From Rhynchopus euleeides (lineage: Eukaryota; Euglenozoa; Diplonemea; Diplonemida; Diplonemidae), in the NCBI GenBank assembly GCA_963210315.1, contig OY723305.1, positions 1,736,001-1,800,000 of the forward strand: a DNA stretch of 64,000 nt, read 5' to 3'. A program made the translations under genes and the position numbers. Below, piece by piece: positions 19,824 through 30,762 of the stretch. The notes beneath the pieces are model-generated. The model saw only the letters and a list, made by a program, of their open reading frames with translations. It was not told where the DNA came from and made no database searches. Every line of letters begins with the position of its first letter. Positions within the stretch are counted from its first letter, which is position 1.

Positions 19824-22713
19824 ATGAAGCGGTGCGTGCAGGCCGGGCTGCCGGCACATGGCCGTCGCATGATGTCGAAGCTGTCGCCTGACGAGCTTGC
19901 AGAGCGCCTCCGCCTCGACACCCTGCCTCCCAAGGTGGAGTTCGGCACGCTGGACCCCAGCGTCATCCCCACCGAGCACTTCCAGAAGAGCTTGCTGCGG
20001 TTGCCCATCCCGAAGCTGGATGACACGTGCCGCAACTACATTGAGACTGTGAAGCCGCTGCTGTCGCCCGACGAGCTGAAGGCCACGCAGGCTATTGTCG
20101 AGAAGTTCCGGACCACGGAGGGCCCGTCGCTGCATGCGAAGCTTGTCGCCCGTGACAAGATCAACTCGCACACGTCGTACATCACAGATGACTGGTTCGA
20201 CATGTACCTCAGCGCGCGTTCCCCGCTGCCGCTCAACTGGAGCCCTTTCCTGGTGTTCCGTAAGGATCCGACCGACCAGAGGAACACCCAGGCCTTCCGT
20301 GCGGCTGCCTTTGTGCACGCGTCTCTCCAGTTCAAGGAACTGTACAAATCTGGCAAGATGGCACCCGAGGTGTTCCACATGAAGCCGAAGGTGACGAAGG
20401 CCCCTTGGTACCAGCGCCTCGCAGCCATGACCCCCCGGTTCGCCTCCGCATACGTGATGATGGCACAGACCGCCTTCCCGCTGGACATGTCCCAGTTCCC
20501 GCGCCTCTTCAACTCGACGCGTATCCCCCACGCCGGCAAGGACGAGCTGCGCTCTGGCGAGAGCGACCACATTATCGTGTTCCACAAGGGCTGGCCCTAC
20601 AAGGTCAACGTCTACGCGACGAAGTCGCGTGGGTCCTCCCTGGCGCCTGTGAAGATCCCCCTCTCGGTGGACCAGATCGCAGCACGCCTGCAGTCTATTG
20701 TGTTCGACACGGCTGACACGCACGCAGAGTACCCCGTGGGTGCCCTGACCTCCGACGACCGTGACAAGTGGGCTGCGCTGCGCAGAGAGCTGGAGATGGA
20801 CCCCAAGAACAAGGAGAAGCTGAGTGTGATTGACAGCGCGATCTTCGCCGTCTGCCTGGACGACGAGAATGCAGACTTCACCAGCCAGGAGAACGTGGCG
20901 AAGATGGGGCGCCAGTTCCTCCACGGCGACCCGAAGCAGTCGAACCGCTGGTGGGACAAGTCCTTCTCCCTCCTGGTGTCGCGCAATGGGTACGTCTCGT
21001 GCAACTTCGAGCACTCGTGGGGTGACGGTGTCGCGGTGATGCGCTGGGCGAACGACGCGTGGAACACGTCCTGTGAGTCCACCGCTCTGCCCAAGCAGGA
21101 GGACCCCACGGAGAAGCCGGAGAAGATCACGTTCGAGCTGAACGACACCCTGAAGAACGGCATCCAGTCCAGCGTCGCCCGTTTCCAGACGCAGGTGGAC
21201 AGCCTGCGCTACGACGTGTCCATCTACCCTGACATCGGCAAGCAGGGCCTGAAGAAGATGCGCGTCTCGCCCGACGCCTTTATGCAGCAGGCCTTCCAGG
21301 TTGCTTTCAAGCGTCTCTACAACGAGACGCGCTGCACGTACGAGTCCGCCTCCACTTCTGCCTTCAGGTATGCAGGGCGCCGTCGCGGTGTTCTTTGATG
21401 TTCCCCAGGGGCAGTTGCTGGGCAGCAGCCTCTCCTGGTGATGTGTACACCCCTAAATGATAATCACGTGTTTCCCAGCAGTGGGCAGCGTCGTAGTTCA
21501 CTGCATTGAACAGAAGGGTTCGCATGTGCTGGACAGGACGGAGGCCCCCAGTGCCCCCAGTGCCTCCGTCCTGCAACACTCATCATCAATGTGCAGTGTG
21601 TGTGTGTGCGTGTGTGTCGCAATTTTTGCAATGTTTGTGACAATTCATTCAACAAGATCCCACACAATGTCCACCACCTCGACCCACAGGGGCGGGCGCA
21701 CGGAAGCAATCCGCGCAGCGACTGTGGAGTCCCAGAACTACGCGACAGCGATGATGGACTCCAACGTTTCGGCATCGAAGCGCTACGAGCTCCTGCAGGC
21801 AGCCATGAAGAAGCACCAGGACATCACGAAGGCGGCCCTGATGGGCAAGGGCATCGACCGCCATCTCTTCGGCCTGCGCAAGATTGCGGAGCGCTCGGGC
21901 ACCGACATGCCTGAGATCTTTGCTGACCGCGGGTATGTGACAACACAGGCAGGGAGCCTCCTGGCGGGGGTCGCATTGGACGTGTCTCCTTACGGGGGTC
22001 TTCGCTACGGGGTGGTCAGCAGTGCACTTTGGTACATTTCCTGTTGAATTAGCTGAAAACTGACGAAGATTGTCGAAGTTTGTCGACCAGCGAAGACCCC
22101 CTTACACATCAGAATGGATTGCATTCGCATTTATTCACAAACAGGGATAGGCTGTGTTTTTGGTGTTTTGAGCCGAAACGCCAGATCACTGGGCCCAATC
22201 CCCGCACCCCCTCGTGCCCCACCACACACCACCACAGGTACCTGGCGCTCAACGAGAACATCATCTCCACATCCACGCTGTACAACGACTGCCTGTGCAT
22301 GGGTGGGTTCGGGCCTGTGCATGCCGAGGGCCTTGGGCTTGGTTACTCCCCTGCGCCCAACCTGCTTTTCCTGGGCACCACCAGCTACACCCGCGACCCC
22401 AGGTATACTGTGTGTCTGCCTCAAGGCAGCCGCCTCTCTGCTGGCACCTTGCGACTCGGGGTGCCAAGGTGCCCCGCCCGCCATCCCGACGGCACCTGTG
22501 TTCACAAAACCTTCACATTCTACCTGCCGCCACTTCACAATCAGCCGGGAGGGGCACAGATATCTTTCTACTTCCAATTGCCACATTTGCCACACGAGTC
22601 ACCCCACCACCATCCCACTGCACCCACCACCCATCCGACACAGGGCCTACTCCGAGGCTGTGTGGGAGAGCGTCGACGAGATGAAGTGGCTGCTCGAGAA
22701 CCACAAGAAGTGA
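19824..22713 (+). CDS. CPT2: Carnitine O-palmitoyltransferase 2 (four exons)
   Basis: Transfers long-chain acyl groups from carnitine back to CoA in the mitochondrial matrix for beta-oxidation. Exons: 19824-21367, 21690-21932, 22238-22402 and 22644-22713. All three introns are phase 2 and GT-AG (donors GTATG, GTATG, GTATA; acceptors CACAG|G), giving 673 residues against about 658 in animal CPT2. The N-terminus is basic (MKRC...GRRMMSK), fitting a targeting peptide, then SLLRLPIPKLDDTC as in CPT2. The catalytic His397 lies in FEHSWGDGVAV, preceded by the CPT2-type NRWWDKSFSLLV. The carnitine-site motif spans the first splice junction (YESAST...F-R-GGRTEAIR), which supports that junction. Intron 2 contains a 108-bp inverted-repeat element. 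A CT tract and CAG lie just upstream. Confidence 0.92.
21994..22101. mobile_element. 108-bp MITE-like element in CPT2 intron 2
   Basis: Terminal inverted repeats GGGGGTCTTCGCT (21994-22006) and its reverse complement (22089-22101) are flanked on both sides by a direct TTAC (21990-21993, 22102-22105). No coding capacity. The structure fits a small non-autonomous DNA transposon with a 4-bp target duplication, removed by splicing. Confidence 0.6.
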
Positions 22714-25574
22714 TCGGGTGAGAGGGGGTGCTGCCGGAAGCGTCGCATACGATGATAAGTGTTTTCTCAGCAGTGCGCAGTGAACAGGCGCAAGAGGGTC
22801 ATGGGGCAACGGGGGAGCTGTCTGATATACATTTTTTTTGCCGTTTCACAACCCTGCCTCCCCCCCCCGCTTTTCCGCCCGCTTTGATCGGTGCAGGCTA
22901 TGCGAGCCAGACAGAGCGGGGCTGTCCCTTTCTGCCTCGATTTCGCGGACATCTCGAAGGAGTGGATGTCTTTCCCAAAACTGAAGAACAGTGGAGTAAT
23001 AACAGGGAAGGGTAGGGTGGGATGGGCGGGGTCGGGGAGGGGGTGTGGGGGGAATAAGAAGAATGCTCGTTTAAACGAGCACCATGGTGGTGTATTACGC
23101 ATTTGTTTTGGGACACACACGGGAAGGGGGTCGGTGCGACCCCCCCACCCCAAACCCACCCAGCCCCCCCTTCCCCCCAACCCCCCCCCCCCGACCCCTC
23201 GCTGCGTTTTCTGAAGAAGGGTTGACTTTTTTCACTGGGGTCGTTCCCCCCCCCCCCCCCCCCCACTCTCGAGGTCTGCTCCGTGTGTGTGGAGTGTATG
23301 GCAAATCAACTGTGTACAACAACATCACCGAACGAACGATCCAACCCTCATTTCCCCACCCCTTCCTGACACCCAGAAAAAAAGCCACCAACCTGCAACA
23401 CCACAACAGGTTGTGCGTGAGTGAGTGAGTGAGTTGTAATGTGGTGACCTGGCGACCCAAATTTGATGGCTTCTTACCCTGAAGCCCTGAACGAGTCAAC
23501 GAGAGGTTAAAATATAATGACAGCGCCACCCTTTTCCCCACCCTCCCTCCAGCATCGCATTGTGTCTGTGCGTGTGTGGAACAGGGGGGTGGGAGCTGGG
23601 TCCCGCAACACAAAGGAGAGGAGGTGGTGGGGCAAGCCCTTACCCCCCACCTTTGCTGTGTTGACCCCTTTTTGAGGACGCTTCGCTCGCCGTGCACAGG
23701 CTACAGCATTGTGCCAACCCTGCCCCCCAGCCATCTGTGGGGGAGGAGGGGGGCACAGCGCTTCTACCGCACTTCTGAGCGAGCCTCCACCTCTCCGCAC
23801 TCTCTCCTCTCTTCTGGTCTTTCGGGTCCGCAGCAACGGGTGCCACACACACACACACACAGCGCAGTGGGTGCCCTGCGACCCGCACCCTGTGCAGGCT
23901 GGGCCCACACGCCGCCTGTGCCACTGCATCCGCGTGCCCTTTTTGTTGCGACTCCTGCCCCCCCCCCCCCACCCCCACCCCGGTTTCGCTCTTCCCACTC
24001 TGGGCCCCGGGGTCTGTGAGTTCATTGAGCCCCTCTTGAAGGCGTCTCTCTCTGTCTCCTTATTTTCACCGCATGCCACACCGCACGCAGGCCTGCGCTG
24101 GGCACTCCGAGTGCCGAAGCGGCTGAGTATTGCAGAGTGGTGTCTGCACAGAACTGAACTATAGGCACCTCTGATGCAAGGGACAAGCGGGCGTGTGTGT
24201 GTGTGGTGACCTGTGCGGAGTGGAGTCTGCCCCTGCGCAGATCATGAGCTGCTCTGTGGGTGTGGAGATTACCTCACGAGAGCTACTCACTACGGCAAAC
24301 AGATGCAGCTGGTCTGGGGGGGGGGGGTCCCGCTCATGCCACTGCCTTCTTAAGCATTCCCGAGCCATTTCAGTGCCCCAGGTTTTTTTATTGCGCAAAG
24401 AAAACATATTCCGGAGCCATCCCTTTTCTTTTATATTCTGTGAGAGCGTACGGCGTGATTCTATCTTATGGGCCAGCGCCGTGCACCTTTTTGTTCTCCC
24501 CCACCCCTCCCTGATGTTTTAAAGAAATGGCGGGGTGCGGGGGGCGGGAGAGGGTCGGGCTGTTTAAAGCCCTCTTCGCAAAAAATACGCACCCTCCCCC
24601 CCTCCCTCCCCCCCCACTCCCCCGCGCTTCCGCACTTACGCATTCCGTACACCCCCCATCGCCAGTTGTACCACCACGTTCTCTTGGGCTCTGATATCTT
24701 GTCTTTTCTCTCTCCCGCCAGCTCTGTCCCGCCTTTGCCTTTGCGCTGTTTGTGTTACATAAAAGAATTTGCGCAAAGAAAGAGGCGGAGGGGCTGTGCG
24801 GCAGGGCGTGGTAGTGAGGGAGGGAGGGACTGTGTGTTTATGTGTGTCTGTGTGTGTCGCGTGATCTGGAGTGCAGTTAACGGAGGGCATGTCCCACCAT
24901 CAGCGGGCCTCTCCAGCCAGGGGTCTCCCGATCCCCCCCCCCCCACGGTTCAAAACAAACGGCGGCGATTTGGGAAAGGCTTCAAAGCGGTGAAAAGAAA
25001 TGGCTAAGATGCGGGGCAGCAGGGTGGTCCTCGCCCCCCCCCCCCCCCCATCCCCCATCCCCACCACAGCACACACACACCCCGCCCTGCCTTTTCGGAG
25101 CCTTCGACAGCGCTTCGCCAGGCCATACCCTCACCCCAGTGGTCGCGCTAAATATTGGAAAAATCTCCCAAAATTTGGAAATCGGGAGCGAAAAAACGTA
25201 CCTGAAAAAGGGGCTCGTTTTTGGGCGGGGAAACCGCGTTTCGTTGCATTTCCGAGCCTCGCCCGGATCGTAGTGGGGTCATTTTGAAAAAATGGGCTTG
25301 TTTGAAGACACTCAAATTTTCCGTCCTGGTTGTCTCTACAGCATGTGATCAGTAACAACCCGGGCTAGGGGTCAGGCACCTGCTCGGAAAGCAGGGACGG
25401 GAGTTCCCCACTCAGCTCAACTGCCAACAACGCCACCAAGTAGGCAAACATGTGCCAGCTTGAGTGCCACCCCTGATACGGCGAGGGTGTAGCCTGTTCA
25501 AGACACTGATGCCAGCACTGGACGTGGGGACCCCACGAAGCATGTTGTATGTGAAACCTCGTGCACACGCTATA

Positions 25575-25636
25575 CAGGGGGGTCTGGGGGGCGGAGCCCC
25601 CCAGCCGCCGGAGGCCACGGTAGTGAGTATCTGTTC
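25575..25636 (-). repeat. 60-bp GC-rich hairpin repeat, copy 8
   Basis: Near-perfect reverse-complement copy preceded by the shared CACACGCTATA and followed by the shared GTACAGATTCTGTGTGAGTT flank. Confidence 0.85.
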
Positions 25637-25796
25637 CTTGCGCCGTAGTAGGAGCGCGTGGGAGTTGCGGGCGTACAGATTCTGTGTGAGTTGGATGCGT
25701 CCTCCTGAGGCTACTGAGAGTGGTCTGGGTCCCATTCGCTGATGTGAACCCAAAGGACTTGGCTACAAGACAGGCACACGCTGCAGCCTAGTGATA

Positions 25797-25857
25797 CAGG
25801 GGGGTCTGGGGGGCGGAGCCCCCCAGCCGCCGGAGGACGGTAGTGAACATCTGTTCC
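25797..25857 (-). repeat. 60-bp GC-rich hairpin repeat, copy 9
   Basis: Reverse-complement copy lacking two bases of the GGCCACGG segment. Second member of the 25575/25797 pair. Confidence 0.85.
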
Positions 25858-26201
25858 GAGCTGAACTCGTGTGGTCGGAGCCCAGTGCTGCGCGGGAAGC
25901 AGTCACTCGGTAGGGAAGGCAAAAGGGGTGCTGAGAGTTTCATGCAAAGCGATGCTTGTGGAAGTTTGGGGAACGGCGAACCTCAGGGCGTGAAGAGCAG
26001 CAGCCATCAAGGCCACCCACCCACCCCCGCCCCGCGGGGCCCATTTTTTTCTCTCCCCGTCTCTGCCTTCTTTTGAATATTTGAGATCCGTGCGAAACGC
26101 CATGGGGTCACTTTCATTTTTTTGGTGCACTTTTTTCATACTGAATTGGGGTACCAAAACTTTTCGAGTTGTGGACAAATCCCTGTTTGCAAATAAAAAA
26201 C

Positions 26202-26590
26202 GTACCTACCCCCCCCCTTGTAATTGTCCGCCCCCCCAAACCCCTTGTAATTGTCCGCCTCGGGGCCTCCTCGGGGGGCGGACAATTACAAGGGTTATAC
26301 TGGGTACTAAGGCCTGCAGTGCGAGTGGTTGGCCTGCGTGACAAGGGTCTCTTGATCACCCCTCGCTACTCACCCCTATCACCCCCTGGGGGGTGGTAGG
26401 GGTGAGTAGCGAGAACCCTGGCCACCCAGAGCGCACAAACACTATGGAATGTGCCTCTGTTGTGTTGTGTGCACGCTGCAGCCAGTGGTACAGGCTAATC
26501 CCTTGTAATTGTCCGCCTGACCTTGTAATTGTCCGTTTCGGCCAAAAATGCCAAAATAGGGCGGACAATTACAAGGGGGTGGGTAGGTAC
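26202..26590. mobile_element. 389-bp inverted-repeat element with repeated TAATTGTCCGCC motif
   Basis: The ends form an imperfect terminal inverted repeat of about 30 bp (GTACCTACCC, then a C run, then CTTGTAATTGTCCGCC). The last motif occurs six times inside (near 26218, 26246 and 26503-26535, and inverted near 26278 and 26560). A separate 52-bp palindrome with one mismatch (26362-26413) lies in the middle. No coding capacity. A non-autonomous DNA transposon is the best guess; no clear target duplication was found. Confidence 0.6.
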
Positions 26591-26807
26591 CTCAAAAAAT
26601 CGTCGAAAATGCCGGGAGTAGGGAGTGAAGTTAGCGCGACCACTGCCTCACCCCCCTTCCTTTATTGTATTCGGCTCACCTCCCCTGGGATCGCCTGTTT
26701 CTGTGAGCCCTCTCGGCCCAGACAGCGAAAACAACAAAGCCCATCACACAGCATTCCTACAACCCCACCACACACACCTCTGGCAGGTCCGCCTTCTGCC
26801 CTTCACC

Positions 26808-28028
26808 ATGCCTGCCTCTGACTCGCCCATGCCGGGCCCCTTGATGATGTCTGAGGACGAGGCCTCTTTCTGCTACTACACGCTGACCCAGCGGTGCCCA
26901 GAGCTCGTCCGCAGCGTGGTGCGCGACAACGGCGTCACAGGCGAAGTCGCGGAGTACCTGGAGGAGCTGGCGGTGGGGCTCGGCGAGGGGGGGCACAATG
27001 CCATCCCGGAGCCCTCCTCTGGCTACGGGGAGGTGCAGCGGGGGTACTGCAAGGAGGCTATCGCGCCCTACTGGGGGAAGGCGTGGCGCGACAGCCCCTG
27101 GCTGCACGGGGAGATCTACCTCTACCACGTGCTGGCGGACCGCATGGGGTGGTGGAAGGAGGACCCCCAGGACTTCTACCTGCCTGCGAAGGAGAAGAGC
27201 GTCCGGATCTGCATCGACGCCATCGACACTGTGTGCGCTGCTGCTGCGGAGCACCACGTGCAGGATGACAGCGCAGCGGCACAGGCGACCCTTCTGGGCA
27301 ACCTCGTGGTTGCTGCCCTCTGGGGGAACAAGGTGGACCTCTGCCTCTTCTCCAGCGAGGACATCTCCCGCCTCGACAAGTCGCACGACGAGCACATCCT
27401 GGCGAACGACGTGGATGCTGTCGTGCAGCACATCCTGGGCAAGCCGGGCGGGGAGGTGCACCTCATCGCTGACAACTACGGGTATGAGATCTTCAACGAC
27501 CTGGTCATGCTTGATTACCTCTGCGGGCTGGGGCACCCCTGCACCATCCACCTGAAGGACATGCCGTATTTTGTGTCGGATGCCAGTATCGCGGATGTGC
27601 ACCGCCTGCTGGAGCAGCTGGCAGGCAGGGAGGCGGTGCACCCCCCGACTGCGAAGTGGGCGCGCAGGGTGCAGGGGCATCTGGAGGCCGGGCGTCTGCA
27701 GCTGCGGACCCACCCCATGTGGTCCGGCGTGCTGGAGTTCCGCGAGTTCCCCCCGGAGCTGGCGGATGCGCTGCGGCCGGCGCACATCGCGTTCGTCAAG
27801 GGAGACCTGAACTACCGCAAGCTGGTGTCGGACAGGCACTGGGACCGTGCCACCCCTTTCGCTGAGGCGGTGGCCTACTTCCCTGCCCCTGTGTGCGCCC
27901 TGCGGACGCTCAAGTCGGAGGTGTGCGTGGGTGTCTCGAAGGAGGCCCAGGCGCAGGCCCACGCTGTGCAGCCGTGGAACAAGTGGGGCACCAGCGGGGA
28001 CTTTGGCGTCATCCAGTTCCGCCCCTGA
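26808..28028 (+). CDS. ARMT1: Damage-control phosphatase ARMT1-like (DUF89 family)
   Basis: A 406-residue frame from ATG 26808 (CACCATGC) to TGA; a longer in-frame upstream extension is low-complexity leader. DUF89 proteins are metal-dependent phosphatases that remove damaged sugar phosphates. ARMT1-subfamily members act on fructose-1-phosphate and similar substrates and were also reported as protein-glutamate methyltransferases. Diagnostic segments: SPWLHGEIYLYHVLADRM near residue 100, LLGNLVVAALWGNKVDL in the middle, the metal/active-site DNYGYEIFNDL, then FVKGDLNYRKLVSDRHW and CALRTLKSEVCVGVS near the C-terminus. Length matches eukaryotic ARMT1 (about 440). A CTCTGGCAG|G site 22 nt upstream fits a splice acceptor. 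Confidence 0.87.
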   Translation: MPASDSPMPGPLMMSEDEASFCYYTLTQRCPELVRSVVRDNGVTGEVAEYLEELAVGLGEGGHNAIPEPSSGYGEVQRGYCKEAIAPYWGKAWRDSPWLHGEIYLYHVLADRMGWWKEDPQDFYLPAKEKSVRICIDAIDTVCAAAAEHHVQDDSAAAQATLLGNLVVAALWGNKVDLCLFSSEDISRLDKSHDEHILANDVDAVVQHILGKPGGEVHLIADNYGYEIFNDLVMLDYLCGLGHPCTIHLKDMPYFVSDASIADVHRLLEQLAGREAVHPPTAKWARRVQGHLEAGRLQLRTHPMWSGVLEFREFPPELADALRPAHIAFVKGDLNYRKLVSDRHWDRATPFAEAVAYFPAPVCALRTLKSEVCVGVSKEAQAQAHAVQPWNKWGTSGDFGVIQFRP

Positions 28029-28970
28029 AGCCCCGGCCTGTCCCCAAAGCCTGCACTGTGGGGGGTGGGGTGTGGCGGGTGTGGTTGACCCGGACTCCGG
28101 AGTGGATGCATATGTGAGATCCGCCGCAACGATACATTTGGTTACGCAATGAGGCACCGATGGCCAGGCGGAGAGGATGGATGTGTGTGTGTGGCGACCG
28201 TGTTTTATGTGGGGATATCCTGCGGGGATCATTGCCCACCCGATCCCGCTGATACCGCTGGGCTGTGTGTGTTTGTGTTGTGCAGTGAAGAGGGTGCCAG
28301 TCGCAAAAAAAGTTGTGCCTCAAAATATGGAACCTCGCATGTCCACCCGCAGCACTTTTGATAGATCTTTCGAGGCCCGCCTGGGTGTCGGATGCACGTT
28401 GTTGTTCCCAACCTCCCAGCAGCGAGGTTTGATGCGACTGGTGGGAAGGGGTGGGTGTGGGGTAGGAACCACGCACAGCTGTGAGGTCCTGCCTGTGGGT
28501 GTCGCTTTGGCAGCACCGCCCGCTTGGCGTTTGCCCTGTGCGGCAGGCGGGGAGGGAGGGAGGGAGGGTGTGTGTCACACGCATCGGCGGCTTGCCGCAA
28601 AAGCACACGGCCCGTGGCCAAGAACGAACAGTTCGGAAGGGACGCATCCCCCGCCCCCGCCTCATATTTGATATTTGTTTCCCGCGCGTATGCACGAGCA
28701 TATCCCAGGGATGAACCGTGATAATCTTTGTGCACCAGCAGCGAAAGAGGAAATAGGGCAACCAGAGCAGAGCGTTATTGCAGCGTCACTGCCATCTTCC
28801 AGCGCCTGTTTGTGTGACCCTCCCCACCCCCCACATCAGCAGAGCTGCCTCACCTCCCCTTCGCTTCGGAGACAGCACACCCACCACACCACACCTCCGC
28901 AACAGGTGCACCCCCTCACACCCACCCGCCGCACGCCATGCGATAGCGATCTGCTCCACCGCCGCACCCA
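28029..28970. other. Intergenic region
   Basis: No gene recognised. Contains a 54-bp sequence shared with 52731-52783 (see separate entry), GGGA repeats, and a CA-rich tract ending CAACAG|G (28900-28906) ahead of the next gene. Confidence 0.5.
28189..28242 (-). repeat. 54-bp dispersed sequence shared with 52731-52783
   Basis: The reverse complement of this segment matches 52731-52783 at roughly 85% (GGGTGGGCAATGATCC, then CGCAGGAT, TCCCCACA, AAAAC, GG). The other copy starts 11 bp after the retrotransposon ORF2 stop. It may be a shared retroelement 3' tail, a short interspersed repeat or a conserved regulatory site. Confidence 0.55.
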
Positions 28971-29747
28971 ATGGCTCACCCTCGCAGCAGGGCCTACCAG
29001 GTGCCAGTCGGGAACCTGCAGGTTGGGCCTGTCGCGGGGTTCGGCAAGACGGCGCCCAACCCGATGCTGCCGGTGATCGAGGAGCACAAGCCGCAGGGCC
29101 GGAAGTCGTTCCACCCCAGCAGCACAGGCGTGGGCATGGTGCTGCTGCAGGACAGGGCGGGGGCGCGCCGGCGCGTGCGGGAGCCGGACCTCTTCTCGAT
29201 GCACCACACGCCCTTCCGACACGGCTTCACGCCGATGAAGCGGCAGGTGCCGCTGTTCCGCCCCCACCACTCCATCCTGCCGCAGCACTGGGCGTGGGAG
29301 GCAGACCTCCGGTACCTCAGGTCCAAGGGGCGTGCCCCGCCTGGCGGGCGGCCCGGCCGCCCCTACGCCTACCTGCTGGAGGAGTCGGAGGACAGCACTG
29401 CGTCGGATGGCCTCACGTCGCTGTCCTCCGGGATGGCGACGACATCTGCGGGCAGCACGGCGTGCTCAGCATCGCGTGTGGCCTCCAGATCTGCTTCATC
29501 TGCTGGCATCAGGCGGACCGCTGCAGCCAGTGCATCCGCCACACGCGGTGGCAGCGGCGGCAGCGATGCGGCTGCTGCTCCGCAGCCCTGCGCTGAGCCC
29601 AGCGGTGGCAGCACCAGCTGTTTGGCAAAGGGGGCCTCGGTGGTGGCGGCGGCAGATGCGTGCTGCCTCTCGCGTCCTGCCGCCCGACGTTCCCGTGCCG
29701 CTTCTGCATCCCTGCAGGCAAGGCGGGGTGGTGCAGAAGAGCTGTGA
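28971..29747 (+). CDS. Unknown basic protein
   Basis: A 258-residue frame from ATG 28971 (CCCAATGG) to TGA; not recognised. The first 140 residues look conserved in style: aromatic and basic with little low complexity (FGKTAPNPMLPVIEEHKPQG, SMHHTPFRHGFTPMKRQVPL, HSILPQHWAWEADLRYL). The C-terminal 110 residues are Ala/Ser-rich and probably disordered. No signal peptide or membrane segment. The short proline-spaced motifs resemble structural proteins of axonemes or cytoskeleton, but I cannot name a family. An intron truncating the true C-terminus is possible. Confidence 0.55.
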   Translation: MAHPRSRAYQVPVGNLQVGPVAGFGKTAPNPMLPVIEEHKPQGRKSFHPSSTGVGMVLLQDRAGARRRVREPDLFSMHHTPFRHGFTPMKRQVPLFRPHHSILPQHWAWEADLRYLRSKGRAPPGGRPGRPYAYLLEESEDSTASDGLTSLSSGMATTSAGSTACSASRVASRSASSAGIRRTAAASASATRGGSGGSDAAAAPQPCAEPSGGSTSCLAKGASVVAAADACCLSRPAARRSRAASASLQARRGGAEEL

Positions 29748-30160
29748 CTGGGGTAGACCACGCCCTGCAAGGGCGGATGGGGTGCGTGTGTGTGTGTGTG
29801 TGTGTCTGTGCTCTGAAGGGAGGAGTGTATGGGGGCGTTGCCGGCCTGCCTTCTGGCAACGGCGTGTGGTGGGTTGTGGGGGGGAGGGGGTGGTGAGTGT
29901 CTTGGCTGACCCTGGCCACGTGACACTTTTCAAGCAATGATTCGCGTATATCCCTTTGTGTCTTGTTCGCCTAAGGTGGGGCCACCCTTAGGTCCCATAG
30001 ATCAAACCTGATGGGATACACCAGGCGTGTTTGGCTCCGAGACAACGAACACGCGGCGTGTCACTCGTGTGTGTATACGGTGCGTGGGGTGGTGGTCTTT
30101 TCGTTTCCACGGAGGCACCTTCCTTATCCGTACCCCGCACCCCAGACCCTCCCCCCCCCC
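29748..30160. other. Intergenic region
   Basis: GT repeats and G runs, then a C run immediately before the composite element. No gene seen. Confidence 0.5.
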
Positions 30161-30168
30161 CCCTAGGG

Positions 30169-30757
30169 CAGTGCTTGCAGAATACGCGTATTCTTCGAAA
30201 AACCCAAAATCTGCATACGTGCATACGTATGAATACGCATACGGCTCGAATACGCATACGGCTGGCAGGTCACAGGTGGAGGAGAGTGGGCCCGGTGCCT
30301 GTGCGCGTCCTGTCGTCCTGTGGGCTAGGTTCTCAGTGCGCAGTGGGCCCACGTACCTTGTTTCGGCCCCTGGTACCTTGGGTCGGGGAAAGCCCATAAG
30401 TATGGGCCGGGCCCCACGGCCCATTTGGCTCCTGTACCAAGGTACTTGGTACATGTACCTGGGCCCGGATGGACCCATAATATAATTTTCCCCCAACGGC
30501 CAAATCTGGCTCTCTGGGTGCGCATATGTCCCAAAAATGTGTTTCCGGGCATTTTTGGGCACAGTAGCGACGTTGTTCGTGCCAGAACAGCAGGAGGCAC
30601 AGTGGGCAGGCACCAAAGAGTGGCATGTGTGGGGGAAGCCCTGCCTGGCAGCGTACAGTGCAAAAGTATTAACAGACGTATGCAGGCGTTTTTCCGAAAT
30701 CTGCATACGTGCATACGTATGAATACGCATACGTATGCCCGTATTCGGCGAGCACTG
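30169..30757 (+). mobile_element. 589-bp non-autonomous element (E2), copy A
   Basis: The ends are imperfect inverted repeats starting CAGTGCT(T/C)GC(A/C)GAATACG. The flanks CCCTAGGG (30161-30168 and 30758-30765) form an 8-bp duplication, but the site is palindromic, so a 2-, 4-, 6- or 8-bp duplication fits equally. Subterminal DNA is packed with palindromic GCATACGTATG and GAATACGCATACG motifs, and the centre with GGTACC-like palindromes. No coding frame. The CAGTG termini resemble the hAT element at 59289, so it may be hAT-related. A near-identical inverted copy lies at 62609-63198. Confidence 0.72.
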
Positions 30758-30762
30758 CCCTA

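Larger units (their letters stand above)
22714..26807. other. Gene-free region with low complexity and repeats
   Basis: No coding frame here has recognisable motifs; the longest frames are Pro/Gly/His-rich artefacts of C and G runs. Notable parts are long C runs (22860, 23160, 23250, 23970, 25030), CA/GT repeats, an AT-richer block at 25140-25330 resembling 1-420, two inverted 60-bp repeats (25575, 25797) and a 389-bp inverted-repeat element (26202-26590). Confidence 0.6.

Noticed and set aside
23900..24165. Possible gene at 23.6-24.2 kb
   Set aside because: Open frames are Pro/His/Thr-rich from C runs and CA repeats, with no consistent start or motif.
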